A program made the translations under genes and the position numbers. Shown here piece by piece: positions 36,497 through 45,750 of a DNA stretch of 64,000 nucleotides. The stretch lies in NCBI GenBank assembly GCA_003512955.1, contig DOTG01000041.1, positions 1-64,000 on the forward strand, read 5' to 3'. Source of the stretch: Marinilabiliales bacterium. Lineage in GTDB: Bacteria > Bacteroidota > Bacteroidia > Bacteroidales > SZUA-534. The notes beneath the pieces were generated by a model that was not told the DNA's origin, did no database searches, and worked only from the letters and a program-made list of their open reading frames with translations. Every line of letters starts with the position of its first letter. Positions within the stretch are counted from its first letter, which is position 1.

Positions 36497-37816
36497 ATGA
36501 AAAAGATTTATCTATTATTTTTAGGTTTGTTAGCATTTACCTTTCAAGCCTTTGCCAGTGAAACGGTTGCTATTGATACAGGAGCTACCGCTTGGATGCT
36601 TACTTCCACTGCTTTAGTATTGCTGATGGTTCCTGGCCTGGCCATGTTTTATGGTGGATTGGTCCGCTCAAAAAATGTGCTGGGGACCATGATGCACAGT
36701 TTTGTAGCCATGGGTGTGATGAGTGTACTTTGGGTGGCTGTAGGTTACAGCATGTCGTTTGGAAAAAATGTCCTTGGGGGCTGGTTCGGTTGGAATCCCG
36801 ATTATTTTTTCCTTTCAGGGATTGATGAAACTATTACTGCAGGTGGAATTCCTGAATATGTTTTTTCCATGTTCCAGGGAAAATTCGCCATCATTACACC
36901 CGCTTTAATAGCTGGGGCATTTGCCGAAAGGGTTTCGTTCAAAGGATATATTTTATTCATTGCCATTTGGGGGATATTTATCTATAATCCATTATGCCAC
37001 TGGGTTTGGGCCGAAGATGGCTTTTTGTTCAATCTGGGACCCAAAGGAGCTATTGATTTTGCCGGAGGAACCGTGGTTCATATTTCAGCCGGTGTCAGTG
37101 GTTTGGTGGCAGCCATCTATTTAGGTACCCGCCGTGGGTATCCACACCGTCAACGGAGGCCAAACAATCTGGTGATGACATTAATGGGTGCTGGACTACT
37201 CTGGGTGGGTTGGTTTGGATTTAATGCCGGAAGCAGTTTGTCGAGCGGTTTGGTTACTGCCCAGGCATTAACAGCCACACAAGCCGCCGCCGCCGCAGGA
37301 GCTATTTCCTGGATTTTGATTGAAAGCCTGCATGTGGGAAAAACCACAGCTTTGGGTTTTGTATCTGGAATCCTTGCCGGATTGGTAGCTGTTACTCCCG
37401 CGGCCGGAGTAGTTCAACCCATTGGAGCCATGGCTTTAGGGGTTATTGCTTCTATTATTTGCTACATGGCCATTATTTTAAAAGACAAACTGGGATACGA
37501 TGATAGTCTGGATGCATTTGGGATTCATGGTGTGGGTGGAATTGTGGGTGCTTTGCTGCTTTCATTCTTTATCCGTGCCAGTTGGATGGCCGATGCTGCA
37601 ACTCTTAGTGAGGGAGGTTGGTCAGCATTGCAACAATTCGGCATTCAGGCCACCGCTGTGGGAATAGCCATTGCATACGCCGTGGTAGGAACATTGATTA
37701 TCATCTGGATTGTTGAAAAAACAGTAGGATTCAAATCCAAAACTGAGGAAGAACTCCAAGGTTTGGATCATGCTTACCATGGCGAACGTGGTTATGGAAT
37801 GTTAAACCCTAACTAA
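36497..37816 (+). CDS. amt: Ammonium transporter Amt
   Basis: 439 residues. A signal-like first segment (MKKIYLLFLGLLAFTFQAFA) precedes the eleven Amt helices. Family marks: MFYGGLVRSKNVL, the pore His in VVHISAG, and the second pore His in GIHGVGG. It forms a trimeric inner-membrane channel for ammonium uptake. glnK lies 196 bases downstream, the usual amt-glnK pairing in which GlnK blocks the channel when nitrogen is plentiful. A good promoter precedes it. Confidence 0.96.
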   Translation: MKKIYLLFLGLLAFTFQAFASETVAIDTGATAWMLTSTALVLLMVPGLAMFYGGLVRSKNVLGTMMHSFVAMGVMSVLWVAVGYSMSFGKNVLGGWFGWNPDYFFLSGIDETITAGGIPEYVFSMFQGKFAIITPALIAGAFAERVSFKGYILFIAIWGIFIYNPLCHWVWAEDGFLFNLGPKGAIDFAGGTVVHISAGVSGLVAAIYLGTRRGYPHRQRRPNNLVMTLMGAGLLWVGWFGFNAGSSLSSGLVTAQALTATQAAAAAGAISWILIESLHVGKTTALGFVSGILAGLVAVTPAAGVVQPIGAMALGVIASIICYMAIILKDKLGYDDSLDAFGIHGVGGIVGALLLSFFIRASWMADAATLSEGGWSALQQFGIQATAVGIAIAYAVVGTLIIIWIVEKTVGFKSKTEEELQGLDHAYHGERGYGMLNPN

Positions 37817-37878
37817 AGGAGCACAATTGTATCTGTTATAGCAACTGCTTAAACTCAACTTATGCTGATTTGAAATGA

Positions 37879-37953
37879 GAATTGGAATATTGGAAAAATG
37901 GAGTGCCAAAAAATCAATCTCTTAAAGATTGGTTAATTCCATCTTTCCAATTC
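37879..37953. other. Long hairpin between amt and glnK
   Basis: GAATTGGAA near 37879 pairs with TTCCAATTC ending at 37953. Further inside, AATGGA pairs with TCCATC-type bases, and an inner stem AATCAATCT/AGATTGGTT (one G-T) closes a five-base loop. There is no T run after the outer stem. It may attenuate or protect the glnK message. Confidence 0.5.
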
Positions 37954-37973
37954 ATCCCAGTCAACGGTCTCAC

Positions 37974-38008
37974 ATCTAAATTCTAATAATCTATTATCTA
38001 AATTCTAA
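37974..38008. promoter_or_regulatory. Direct repeats just upstream of glnK
   Basis: ATCTAAATTCTAA occurs at 37974-37986 and 37996-38008, 22 bases apart (two DNA turns), ending four bases before the glnK ATG. It could be an activator or repressor site; AT-rich chance repetition is the alternative. Confidence 0.35.
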
Positions 38009-38012
38009 AAAA

Positions 38013-38363
38013 ATGAAACTAATCATAGCCATTATACGAAACAGCCAGTTGGATCAGGTACGCGAAAGCCTGATTGCTGCTGGAATCGAACGCATCACGG
38101 TAAGCCGGGTCTCAGGCCACGGACAATCTATGAAAGAAGAATTCTATCGCGGGATTAAAGTAATTCCCGGTCTCACCCCAAAAATGCGGATTGAAATTGC
38201 CGTAAACGATACTTTTGTGGATATTACCGTAGATGCCATCATCAGCGCAGCACGCACGCACAATGGACAGGATGGGGAAATTGGTGATGGAAAAATATTC
38301 ATCATGCCTTTGGAAGAATGCATCCGTATCCGGACGGGGGAACGCGGTGGACAGGCGATATAA
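38013..38363 (+). CDS. glnK: Nitrogen regulatory protein P-II (GlnK type)
   Basis: 116 residues. P-II trimers sense 2-oxoglutarate and ATP/ADP and gate Amt. Conserved segments are the N-terminal strand MKLIIAIIRNSQLDQVRESL, the T-loop VSGHGQSMKEEFYRG and the C-terminal DGKIFIMPLEECIRIRTGERG. In the T-loop the Tyr uridylylated in E. coli (YRGAEY) is replaced (YRGIKV), so control by uridylylation is not expected. Its last 86 bases recur at 39821-39906. A strong terminator follows. Confidence 0.96.
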   Translation: MKLIIAIIRNSQLDQVRESLIAAGIERITVSRVSGHGQSMKEEFYRGIKVIPGLTPKMRIEIAVNDTFVDITVDAIISAARTHNGQDGEIGDGKIFIMPLEECIRIRTGERGGQAI

Positions 38364-38367
38364 AATA

Positions 38368-38407
38368 AAAAAATACGAACAGTTTTTTTTAACTGTTCGT
38401 ATTTTTT
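38368..38407. terminator. Bidirectional terminator after glnK
   Basis: AATACGAACAGTT and AACTGTTCGTATT are perfect arms around a T-rich loop, with A and T runs on both sides. It lies between glnK and the convergent ATPase gene. Confidence 0.85.
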
Positions 38408-38454
38408 CATAAACTGTAAATTCTTTCGCAAATATATCTAACCTAAACTTTGGG

Positions 38455-39648
38455 TTAGTATAAAAACCCGAATAACCAAAGAGGGATTTTTTGAGGAGAA
38501 CCTATTTCAATGTCATCGGCTGCTACGAAAGCATTGTCAATTCCGGTAATCTGTTTTTGAGTTTTATTATCCCCACCTACCTCGAATAACCAAGTCTGAT
38601 TCACTAAAAAATCCCCTTGTTTTGGATATGAAAGCTGATGATTCTGGGATAGTTGATTGATAAAAAATGTTTCACGCAAATTTCCTTTATCCACAACCCC
38701 TTCAGCAAGCGCATAAATAAGATTGGGATTCTGCAGGTAAATCTTTTCGGGTTTGCTCAATTGGCTAATACCTTTGGTACTGCTATGAAGAAGTGTAAGT
38801 AAATCAGCTTTATGTAAATATTGTAGGTATTTAATAAATGTTTCGCGCGACAGGCCAACCTCTTGGCTTAATTTAAGGGTATTCGGCTTAAATGGAACCA
38901 GGGTTGTAATAATTCCCAGCAATTTTCTGATGGCAATGGTTGCATGATAATCAATGTTGTAAACAGCCGGAATATCTAATTCCAGAACAGTATTGACTAC
39001 TTGGTTGATTCGTAGGTAATACCCATCCGTTCCCTCTTTAAAAAAGGGATAGTAACCAAACCGCAGGTATTCATCGTAAAGTTTAATGGGTTTTATGTTT
39101 GCAGCTATCTGATACGAAATTTCCATGACGTTGGTAACCAAATCATCCAACGTAATAGGTTGATACTGAATTTTGTAATGAAAATTAATATACTCCCTGA
39201 AGGATAATCCTTGCAAATGATAAAACAGGGCCCTCCGACTCAAGTCCCCTTCTCCTTTTACAATTTCAGTGGCAGAGGAACCTGACAAAACAAGCTTTAA
39301 ATCAGGATATTGGTCGTATATATTTTTTACTTCGCGTGACCAGTTGGGATATTTATGAATCTCGTCGATGAAAAGATGTTTTCCTCCGTTCATACTAAAA
39401 AGCCTTGCAAACTCCACCAGACCATGGCGACTGAAATACAGATGGTCGGCGCTGATATATATCGATTCCTTGTTGAGGGCAAGGTTCTCCTTCATGTATT
39501 GAAGCATCATGGTGGTTTTTCCAACTCCCCTTGCTCCAATAATAATTATCAACCGGCTTCGCCAATCAATTTTATGAAACAGATAACGTTTAAACCGGTT
39601 ATCTATTTGCTTAACGTATTTGAATGATTGCGTAACTAATTCTTCCAT
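38455..39648 (-). CDS. AAA_14/DUF4143 family ATPase
   Basis: 397 residues from the ATG at 39648; an in-frame TTG at 39669 is less likely. Walker A GARGVGKTTMM (from about residue 38) and Walker B HLFIDEIH, plus the sensor-like VLSGSSATEI, mark the AAA_14 ATPase. The C-terminal part (SRETFIKYLQYLHKADLL, then a restriction-endonuclease-like region ending WLFGFLY) matches DUF4143. Family members are scattered, often mobile genes of unknown role. It sits between glnK and a remnant of a second glnK, suggesting this spot has been rearranged. Confidence 0.9.
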   Translation of the reverse strand: MEELVTQSFKYVKQIDNRFKRYLFHKIDWRSRLIIIIGARGVGKTTMMLQYMKENLALNKESIYISADHLYFSRHGLVEFARLFSMNGGKHLFIDEIHKYPNWSREVKNIYDQYPDLKLVLSGSSATEIVKGEGDLSRRALFYHLQGLSFREYINFHYKIQYQPITLDDLVTNVMEISYQIAANIKPIKLYDEYLRFGYYPFFKEGTDGYYLRINQVVNTVLELDIPAVYNIDYHATIAIRKLLGIITTLVPFKPNTLKLSQEVGLSRETFIKYLQYLHKADLLTLLHSSTKGISQLSKPEKIYLQNPNLIYALAEGVVDKGNLRETFFINQLSQNHQLSYPKQGDFLVNQTWLFEVGGDNKTQKQITGIDNAFVAADDIEIGSPQKIPLWLFGFLY

Positions 39649-40006
39649 TCTGTAAACATTATTTGTCAAATATAGTATATATTGTTGATTATGATTTACA
39701 TTATATTAATATTTTGCAAACTTAATATTGCAATTACTATTCTATAGAACTTCCAATCATCAAAAAATTTATGCCGAAGTGTTGAAATCAATACTGCCTG
39801 CACCATAACAGTAATATGGTGAAATTGGCGATGGAAAAATATTCATCATGCTTTTGGAAGAATGCATCCGCATCCGGACAGGAGAACGCGGTGGACAGGC
39901 GATATAGCTGAATCAAATAAAATCCGGCAGGTTACCAAAATAGCTGTTAGATATTGATGAGTTTAAATTACAGGATACCTATTGGAATTTCTTGGATTAA
40001 CTAATA
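39649..40006. other. Gap holding the glnK remnant
   Basis: Apart from the glnK 3' fragment the stretch is AT-rich, with no other gene or clear repeat seen. Confidence 0.5.
39816..39906 (+). pseudogene. 3' fragment of a second glnK
   Basis: 86 bases (39821-39906) match 38277-38362 with five differences. Four are synonymous third-position changes and one changes Pro to Leu (MPLEEC to MLLEEC). Similarity stops exactly at the stop codon (TAA in glnK, TAG here). The mostly silent differences suggest this was once a working paralog that later lost its 5' part. Confidence 0.8.
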
Positions 40007-40699
40007 TCAATCCAGCTCTACCTTCCCAACCATATCCATCAGTTTTAATACCCTTGCCTGGTATTGATACATATATGGGCTGGGTTTTGCCAGGTTCCGT
40101 TTCCGGGGGTTTGGCAAAGCCGTTGTGATAAGGGCAGCTTCAGCCCGGGTTAGTTTTTTTGCAGGTTTTTTAAAATAATAGTTCGATGCCGCCTCAACGC
40201 CATAAATCCCTGGGCCCAGCTCAATAACGTTTAAATACACCTCCATGATGCGTTCTTTGCTCCAGAATAGTTCGATGAGGTAAGTAAAATAAAGCTCAAA
40301 CGCCTTACGGATGTATGATCGGTTGGGTATCAGGAACACATTCTTGGCGGTTTGTTGTGTAATCGTGCTACCCCCGTGAATCCGTTTCCCTTTTTTATTA
40401 CGTTTTTGAGCTTCTTTAATGGCGTCCCAATCAACCCCAAAATGGGTCGGAAAATTATTATCTTCTGCCGAAACAACGGCCAGTACCATATTGGGCGAAA
40501 TATCTTCCAAATCTTTCCATTCTTTTACAATTTTGGCCGGTCCTTTTTTAGAATCATGTTGAACGTAGCGGATGAGCATCAATGGGGTTATTGGGGGATT
40601 GATAAAAATATAATCCAATACACCAAAAATACTTAAACCGATAAAAACTAAGCCAGTAATGACAGCAATTCTGAACGATTTCCGAACGAAAGATTTCAT
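40007..40699 (-). CDS. mtgA: Monofunctional peptidoglycan transglycosylase (GT51)
   Basis: 230 residues, full length. It polymerizes lipid II into glycan strands at the outer face of the inner membrane. One N-terminal anchor helix (AVITGLVFIGLSIFGVLDYIF) is followed by the GT51 blocks: SAEDNNFPTHFGVDW with the catalytic Glu, GGSTITQQTAKN, and SKERIMEVYLNVIELG with the second Glu. The transpeptidase domain is absent, as expected for MtgA. It diverges from the MBL hydrolase gene. Confidence 0.96.
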   Translation of the reverse strand: MKSFVRKSFRIAVITGLVFIGLSIFGVLDYIFINPPITPLMLIRYVQHDSKKGPAKIVKEWKDLEDISPNMVLAVVSAEDNNFPTHFGVDWDAIKEAQKRNKKGKRIHGGSTITQQTAKNVFLIPNRSYIRKAFELYFTYLIELFWSKERIMEVYLNVIELGPGIYGVEAASNYYFKKPAKKLTRAEAALITTALPNPRKRNLAKPSPYMYQYQARVLKLMDMVGKVELD

Positions 40700-40798
40700 A
40701 TACGCATCTTAATCCCAGGCAAAAATAGCTAAATTTTGAGATTTACTATTTACAGCCTTTTTTGTTATTTTCGTGAACATTTCAAAAAACCTTATTTT

Positions 40799-41650
40799 AT
40801 GGAATTACATGTGATTGATTGCGGAAACATGATGGTGGACGGTGGAGCTTTGTTCGGAGTGATTCCTAAGACCATGTGGCTAAAAAAATATCCGGCTGAT
40901 GAGCTGAACCGTTGCAATATCTCCATGCGATGCTTGTTGGTGGCGGATGGCGACCGTAGGATTCTCATTGATACCGGAACCGGAAAAAAACAGGATGAAG
41001 CATTTTTTAAATATGACTATCTCAATGGCGAAGGGGAATTGATGAAATCTCTGGCAAAGGAAGGTTTTGCTCCTGAAGACATCACTGATGTGGTTCACAC
41101 CCACCTGCATTTCGATCATTGCGGAGGAACCTTGAAAAAGGACAACAAAGGGGACATTGTTTCTGCATTTCCCAATGCCGATTTATGGGTGAGCCGCATG
41201 CAATGGGAATGGGCATCAAAACCAAATAGGAGGGAGGCTCCAGCCTATCCACCGGAGAATATATTACCTATGGTTGAAACCGGTAGGTTGAGGTGGATTG
41301 AAGAGGAAGGGGAGTTATTCCCCGGTTTTTACATCCTTTTTGCTCATGGACACACCCGTGGGCAGATGATTCCTGTTATTCAGTACCATAATGTGCAGTT
41401 GGTTTACTGTGCCGATTTAATCCCAACCATGGCCAATGTCCCTTTATCTTTCATCTCGGCGTATGACCTTTTCCAACTCGATGTTCTTGATGAAAAGGAA
41501 AAATTGCTGGAGGCTGCAGCCGAACATCAGATGGTCCTCTTTTTTGAACACGATTTGCAAACCGAATGTTGCACCGTGGAAAAAGGAGCCAAAGGAATTG
41601 TGGTAAAGGAATCGTTCAGTTTCGATGTATTTAAACAGCGCTACCATTGA
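40799..41650 (+). CDS. Metallo-beta-lactamase-fold hydrolase
   Basis: 283 residues from the ATG at 40799; an upstream TTG at 40736 adds an unconvincing 21 residues. The zinc motif THLHFDHCGG, the earlier LIDTGTG, and later FAHGHTRGQ and YCADLIPT give the usual dinuclear-metal set. No signal peptide. Substrate unknown: lactonases, quorum-quenching enzymes and glyoxalase-like proteins share this outline. Confidence 0.9.
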   Translation: MELHVIDCGNMMVDGGALFGVIPKTMWLKKYPADELNRCNISMRCLLVADGDRRILIDTGTGKKQDEAFFKYDYLNGEGELMKSLAKEGFAPEDITDVVHTHLHFDHCGGTLKKDNKGDIVSAFPNADLWVSRMQWEWASKPNRREAPAYPPENILPMVETGRLRWIEEEGELFPGFYILFAHGHTRGQMIPVIQYHNVQLVYCADLIPTMANVPLSFISAYDLFQLDVLDEKEKLLEAAAEHQMVLFFEHDLQTECCTVEKGAKGIVVKESFSFDVFKQRYH

Positions 41651-41692
41651 AGAATAAATCGTATCTTAGAATATTGAATTTAAAATTTAGCC

Positions 41693-42904
41693 ATGCAATT
41701 TGTTGAAGTAACTAATAAAAGGACACGTCGGCAATTTCTTGAATTACCAAAAACGCTTTATGTGGGTGATAGCAATTGGACCTGTTTGTTAGATGCTGAG
41801 ATTGAAAGCATTTTTGATCCCAAACATAACAATTCATTCAAATCGGGGGATGCTTGCCGTTGGATTCTCTTAAATCAGGACGATAAAGTCATCGGGCGTG
41901 TTGCGGCCTTTTACAGCATGAAAAAAGCCATGAACCCCAATAATGGACAACGCACCGGAGGAATAGGCTTTTTTGAGTGTATCAATAATCAGGAAGCTGC
42001 CAACAAATTGTTCGATATGGCAAAGGCATGGCTGGTATCAAAAGGTATGCAGGCCATGGACGGACCTATCAATTTTGGTGAAAATTATGTCCATTGGGGA
42101 TTATTGGTCGAAGGTTTTATGCACCAGGCTTACGGGATGCCTTATAACTTTCCATATTACAAGGCTCTCTTTGAAAATTACGGTTTTCAAACCTATTTTG
42201 ACCAATATAGTTACCATGTCGATCTGTTAAAACCATTTCCCGAAAGGCAGGAGGCTTTTGCCCGTTTTGTGATGCGTAAACCCAATTACAAATGGGATCA
42301 TCTGCATTTTGCCAATTATAAAAAATACCTGAAAGATGCCGTGGAAATCTACAATTCCGTTTGGGCCGATTTTCATGAAGATTATACCCCAATTATCTAT
42401 GAAGAATTTGAAAAGGTTTTTATGGAGGTAAAACCCTTACTCAGCGAAGAGTTTATCGTTTTTGCCTATGATGGGGAACGCCCCATTGGAATGATCATCT
42501 GTTTTCCCGATTTCAACCAGGTATTTAAAAAACTGGGCAATGGAAAATTACATCTGCTGAACAAAATTAAACTTTTTTATTACCGGAAACGCTCCATAAC
42601 CCGTGCACGGCAACTAGTTTCGGGGGTCATTCCCGAGTATCAGAAGGCAGGAATTATTGGCCCCATGTTTTTAAAAATGACAGATGCCTGCAAAAAGCAT
42701 GGAATTACCGAACTTGAAATGAGTTGGGTGGGCGATTATAACGAAACTGTGAACAAAATGTACAAACAGATGGAAAATGCCACAAAAGCCAAAACTCATA
42801 CCACCTACCGGTATTTGTTCGATAGGAACCTTCCATTTGTCAGGTTTACCAATCAATCCTCGACTAAAATGCAGCGCACTTTGGGGATGGAAAAGATCAA
42901 TTAA
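41693..42904 (+). CDS. GNAT-like N-acetyltransferase family protein
   Basis: 403 residues, cytoplasmic. The C-terminal half (about 200-380) resembles a GNAT fold (FIVFAYDGERPIGMIICFPD, then SGVIPEYQKAGIIGPMFLKM and the helix preceding ELEMSWVGDYN). The N-terminal half looks like a second, degenerate acetyltransferase-like domain (RVAAFYSMKKA, GGIGFFECINN, GPINFGENYVHWGLL). Substrate unknown. It lies 42 bases after the hydrolase gene and may be co-transcribed with it. Confidence 0.75.
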   Translation: MQFVEVTNKRTRRQFLELPKTLYVGDSNWTCLLDAEIESIFDPKHNNSFKSGDACRWILLNQDDKVIGRVAAFYSMKKAMNPNNGQRTGGIGFFECINNQEAANKLFDMAKAWLVSKGMQAMDGPINFGENYVHWGLLVEGFMHQAYGMPYNFPYYKALFENYGFQTYFDQYSYHVDLLKPFPERQEAFARFVMRKPNYKWDHLHFANYKKYLKDAVEIYNSVWADFHEDYTPIIYEEFEKVFMEVKPLLSEEFIVFAYDGERPIGMIICFPDFNQVFKKLGNGKLHLLNKIKLFYYRKRSITRARQLVSGVIPEYQKAGIIGPMFLKMTDACKKHGITELEMSWVGDYNETVNKMYKQMENATKAKTHTTYRYLFDRNLPFVRFTNQSSTKMQRTLGMEKIN

Positions 42905-42923
42905 AATTAAGTGCTGTCAATAT

Positions 42924-42954
42924 TTTGTTTTTCTGAATCTAAGTTATATTTTTG
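42924..42954 (+). promoter_or_regulatory. Bacteroidota-type promoter of the L31 gene
   Basis: TTTG (42924-42927), 19 bases, TATTTTTG (42947-42954): an exact fit to the consensus, 41 bases before the ATG. Confidence 0.75.
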
Positions 42955-42995
42955 CAGACCAATTTATAAGGTTGAATAATTAAATTATTATAAAA

Positions 42996-43256
42996 ATGAA
43001 AAAGGGAATACATCCTGAGAGTTATCGCCTTGTTGTGTTCAAAGACATGTCGAACGGTGAGACATTTCTTACCAAAAGTACGGTCAACACAAAAGATACG
43101 ATAGAGTTAGACGGGAAGGAATATCCAGTAGTGAAACTTGAAATCTCAAGTGCATCGCACCCATTCTTCACCGGTAAAATGAAACTTGTTGATACTGCTG
43201 GTCGTGTGGATAAATTCCGCAGCCGTTATGCCAAACATGCCGAGAAAAACAAGTAA
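42996..43256 (+). CDS. rpmE2: 50S ribosomal protein L31 type B
   Basis: 86 residues, the usual length. It begins MKKGIHPESYRLVVFKDMSN and contains SSASHPFFTGK and DKFRSRY. There is no Cys, so it is the zinc-independent paralog that can replace the zinc-bearing L31 under zinc shortage or serve as the sole copy. Own promoter upstream and terminator downstream. Confidence 0.97.
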   Translation: MKKGIHPESYRLVVFKDMSNGETFLTKSTVNTKDTIELDGKEYPVVKLEISSASHPFFTGKMKLVDTAGRVDKFRSRYAKHAEKNK

Positions 43257-43277
43257 CAGATACAAAGACTTAAAAAG

Positions 43278-43308
43278 AAAGCTGCCCATTTATGAGCAGC
43301 TTTTTTTT
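43278..43308 (+). terminator. Terminator after the L31 gene
   Basis: AAAGCTGC (43278-43285) pairs with GCAGCTTT, followed by an eight-T run to 43308. Confidence 0.88.
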
Positions 43309-43356
43309 GCCCAATGAGGTAAAAGCGGTAAATTCCACGCTAAAAATTTAAGAAAG

Positions 43357-44646
43357 ATGCAAGCCATACTACAACCTGAGAAAACCCTTTACAATGCGGT
43401 TATTATAACCATGAACCCTGAGTTAGAGGTCATCAGAAATGGTTACGTAACCATTTCCGGAAACACGATTACTGAAATAGGAGAGGGGATTCCAAAGAAT
43501 GGTAAAAACATGGTGGATATTCAGGGCGACATTATCATTCCGGGATTTGTAAACGCCCACACCCACTTGCCCATGACACTTTACCGGGGTCTGGCCGACG
43601 ATTTGCCCCTGAAAACATGGCTCGAAGATCACATTTGGCCCGCAGAAGCAACACATACGCATGAGAAAAATGTGCGTAAAGGGGCGCGTCTGGGTCTGGC
43701 CGAGATGATTCAAACCGGGACTACCACTTTTTGCGATATGTACTTTTTTGCCGATGCTGTGGCGGAAGAAACTGCAAAATCAGGAATGAGGGCTGTGATG
43801 AATGAAGCCATCCTCGATTTTCCCACCAATAGTTATCCTCATGTGGAGGTAGCTCTGGCGAAAGCCCAACAGTTTATCGAAAAATGGAAACAGCACCCGT
43901 TGATATATCCGGGACTTGTTTTTCACGCCACCTATTCATGCAGCAAAGAAACGTTGTTGAAAGTTAAGCATCTGTCCAACCAATTTGGCTTAAGAATTTC
44001 TACCCATATTTCGGAAACTCAGGATGAAGTGGCTCAGATTACAGAAAGGTATGGATTGAATCCTCCGCATTATTTACACGAATTAGGAATGCTTACTGAG
44101 AATACGTTGGGGGCACACTGTATATGGTTAACTGAAGAAGATCAAGCGCTATTTAAAAAATCAGGGGCTCATGTGGTCCATTGCCCGAGCAGCAACCTCA
44201 AATTGGGTAGCGGCATTGCACCAGTGGCAACCTATTTGCAAAAAGGCATCAATGTAGCTTTAGGTACCGATGGCTGTGCCAGCAATAACAACCTGGATAT
44301 GGTGGAGGAGATGCGCCTGGCAGCCTTGCTGCAAAAGGGAATCAACCATAATCCCGAATTGTTGCCAGCGCGAGAAGCATTAAAAATGGCCACCATCAAC
44401 GGTGCCAAAGCTTTAGGACTCGATCACCTGATTGGCTCTATTGAAGTAGGGAAACGGGCCGATTTAGCCATTGTATCTACCAAAAATACCTTTATGCAAC
44501 CCATTTACGATTATTATTCGGCACTGGTTTACGCCATGAACTCCAGTTGTATTGATACCGTGATGGCTGATGGCAATGTGTTGATGCTGAACCGGGAGCT
44601 GATGACAGTAAAGGATATTATCATCACTGATGGTAAATTTCTATAA
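43357..44646 (+). CDS. mtaD: 5'-methylthioadenosine/S-adenosylhomocysteine deaminase-type amidohydrolase
   Basis: 429 residues with the amidohydrolase barrel. Metal ligands are in VNAHTHLPM, FHATYSCS, HISETQDE, HCIWL and GTDGCASNNN; the last Asp activates water. The LYRGLADDLPLKTWL block is typical of the MTA/SAH deaminase and chlorohydrolase (TrzN/AtzA-like) group. It likely deaminates MTA or SAH in methionine salvage, in the cytoplasm. A guanine-deaminase-like substrate cannot be excluded. Confidence 0.88.
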   Translation: MQAILQPEKTLYNAVIITMNPELEVIRNGYVTISGNTITEIGEGIPKNGKNMVDIQGDIIIPGFVNAHTHLPMTLYRGLADDLPLKTWLEDHIWPAEATHTHEKNVRKGARLGLAEMIQTGTTTFCDMYFFADAVAEETAKSGMRAVMNEAILDFPTNSYPHVEVALAKAQQFIEKWKQHPLIYPGLVFHATYSCSKETLLKVKHLSNQFGLRISTHISETQDEVAQITERYGLNPPHYLHELGMLTENTLGAHCIWLTEEDQALFKKSGAHVVHCPSSNLKLGSGIAPVATYLQKGINVALGTDGCASNNNLDMVEEMRLAALLQKGINHNPELLPAREALKMATINGAKALGLDHLIGSIEVGKRADLAIVSTKNTFMQPIYDYYSALVYAMNSSCIDTVMADGNVLMLNRELMTVKDIIITDGKFL

Positions 44647-44853
44647 TTGTGGGCATAAACTAATTTTTCAGAAAAAGAATTAGCCTGCATATCCAAGCTA
44701 ATTGAATCTTTTGTTTCTTTACAATCCAGAAGAAGCAGAAAAATAAAGCCGCGAATATGAGGAAGACTAGCGAATTAAAGAGCATTGAATAAATTTTAAC
44801 CGCCAAGAATAGCTAATTCTGATAAACGAACAAATATTTATAAACCTAATTCA

Positions 44854-45750
44854 ATGGAGCACAGCCTCAAAAAATGGTTACGGATTTTACTCTATCTATC
44901 AATTTTATTCGTTATCTATTACCTTTATAAGCTCGATTATCTTTTTTTTAGTGAATTGACAATAAATTGGATGTTTCTTGTTGCATCTGTTTTATTCTTA
45001 TGGTCAGGGTTTTTATTAAGTGTATATAGTTGGAAAGTCAGCCTCAAAGTACATGGAGTAATAGTTTTGTTTAAAGATGCTCTATACTCGCATGGTATAT
45101 CGGTATTTGGAAAATATCTGCCCGGAAAGGTATGGGTTATTTTGGGGAGGGCATCTATTATTTCGGAAAAAGGGTTCCCATTAATGAAGTTGGCTACAGT
45201 CTCGTTACGCGAGCAATTGCTTTACTTGTTGTTAGGATTGCTTATTAGTTTGGTGGCTATCCCCTTTTTACCCGTTAACGGATGGTATTCTTTCTTTGTT
45301 GCGCTTGGTGCCCTTGGTTTGGGTCTGTTTCTTTTCTCAGGTTGGGTGCACAAGTTTATTTTGCAATTATTGCAAATGTTCTTTAAAAAGGAACTGAACA
45401 TTCCTTTTATTCCTATCCGTGATGCCTTACCAATGACACTTGCCATTATGGGGTATTGGGTTTTTTGGAGTGCTGGCTTTTACTTTTTGGTACTATCGGT
45501 ACTTCCTGCCAGCAGTTTATGGGTAGCTTTTGCATTTCCGGCCAGTGTGAGTTGCGGGTTGTTGGCAATTTTTTTGCCCGGGGGAATTGGAGTCCGTGAA
45601 GGAATTATTGTGTTATTTCTAACAACCCTGGGCATTGATCCTAAAATTGCCATTACAATTTCCATTATTCAACGGCTTTGGTTTATTAGCGGCGAAATAT
45701 TTATATTTGGTATTGCATTGATATTTAAAAAACAAAAAAGTGAAAATTAG
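44854..45750 (+). CDS. Flippase-like/LPG synthase TM-domain protein
   Basis: 298 residues with about eight membrane helices. It matches the lysylphosphatidylglycerol synthase TM family (UPF0104-like) by FGKYLPGKVW and the PGGIGVREG signature near the C-terminus. Such proteins lack the synthase domain and often accompany polysaccharide or polyprenyl-sugar genes as putative lipid flippases. Its stop overlaps the next gene's GTG start by 11 bases, so the two are translationally linked. Confidence 0.85.
   Translation: MEHSLKKWLRILLYLSILFVIYYLYKLDYLFFSELTINWMFLVASVLFLWSGFLLSVYSWKVSLKVHGVIVLFKDALYSHGISVFGKYLPGKVWVILGRASIISEKGFPLMKLATVSLREQLLYLLLGLLISLVAIPFLPVNGWYSFFVALGALGLGLFLFSGWVHKFILQLLQMFFKKELNIPFIPIRDALPMTLAIMGYWVFWSAGFYFLVLSVLPASSLWVAFAFPASVSCGLLAIFLPGGIGVREGIIVLFLTTLGIDPKIAITISIIQRLWFISGEIFIFGIALIFKKQKSEN

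Noticed and set aside
39821..39906. Duplicated glnK end as an attachment site of an integrated element
   Set aside because: Similarity ends at the stop codon and differences are mostly silent, fitting a paralog remnant; no integrase is nearby.
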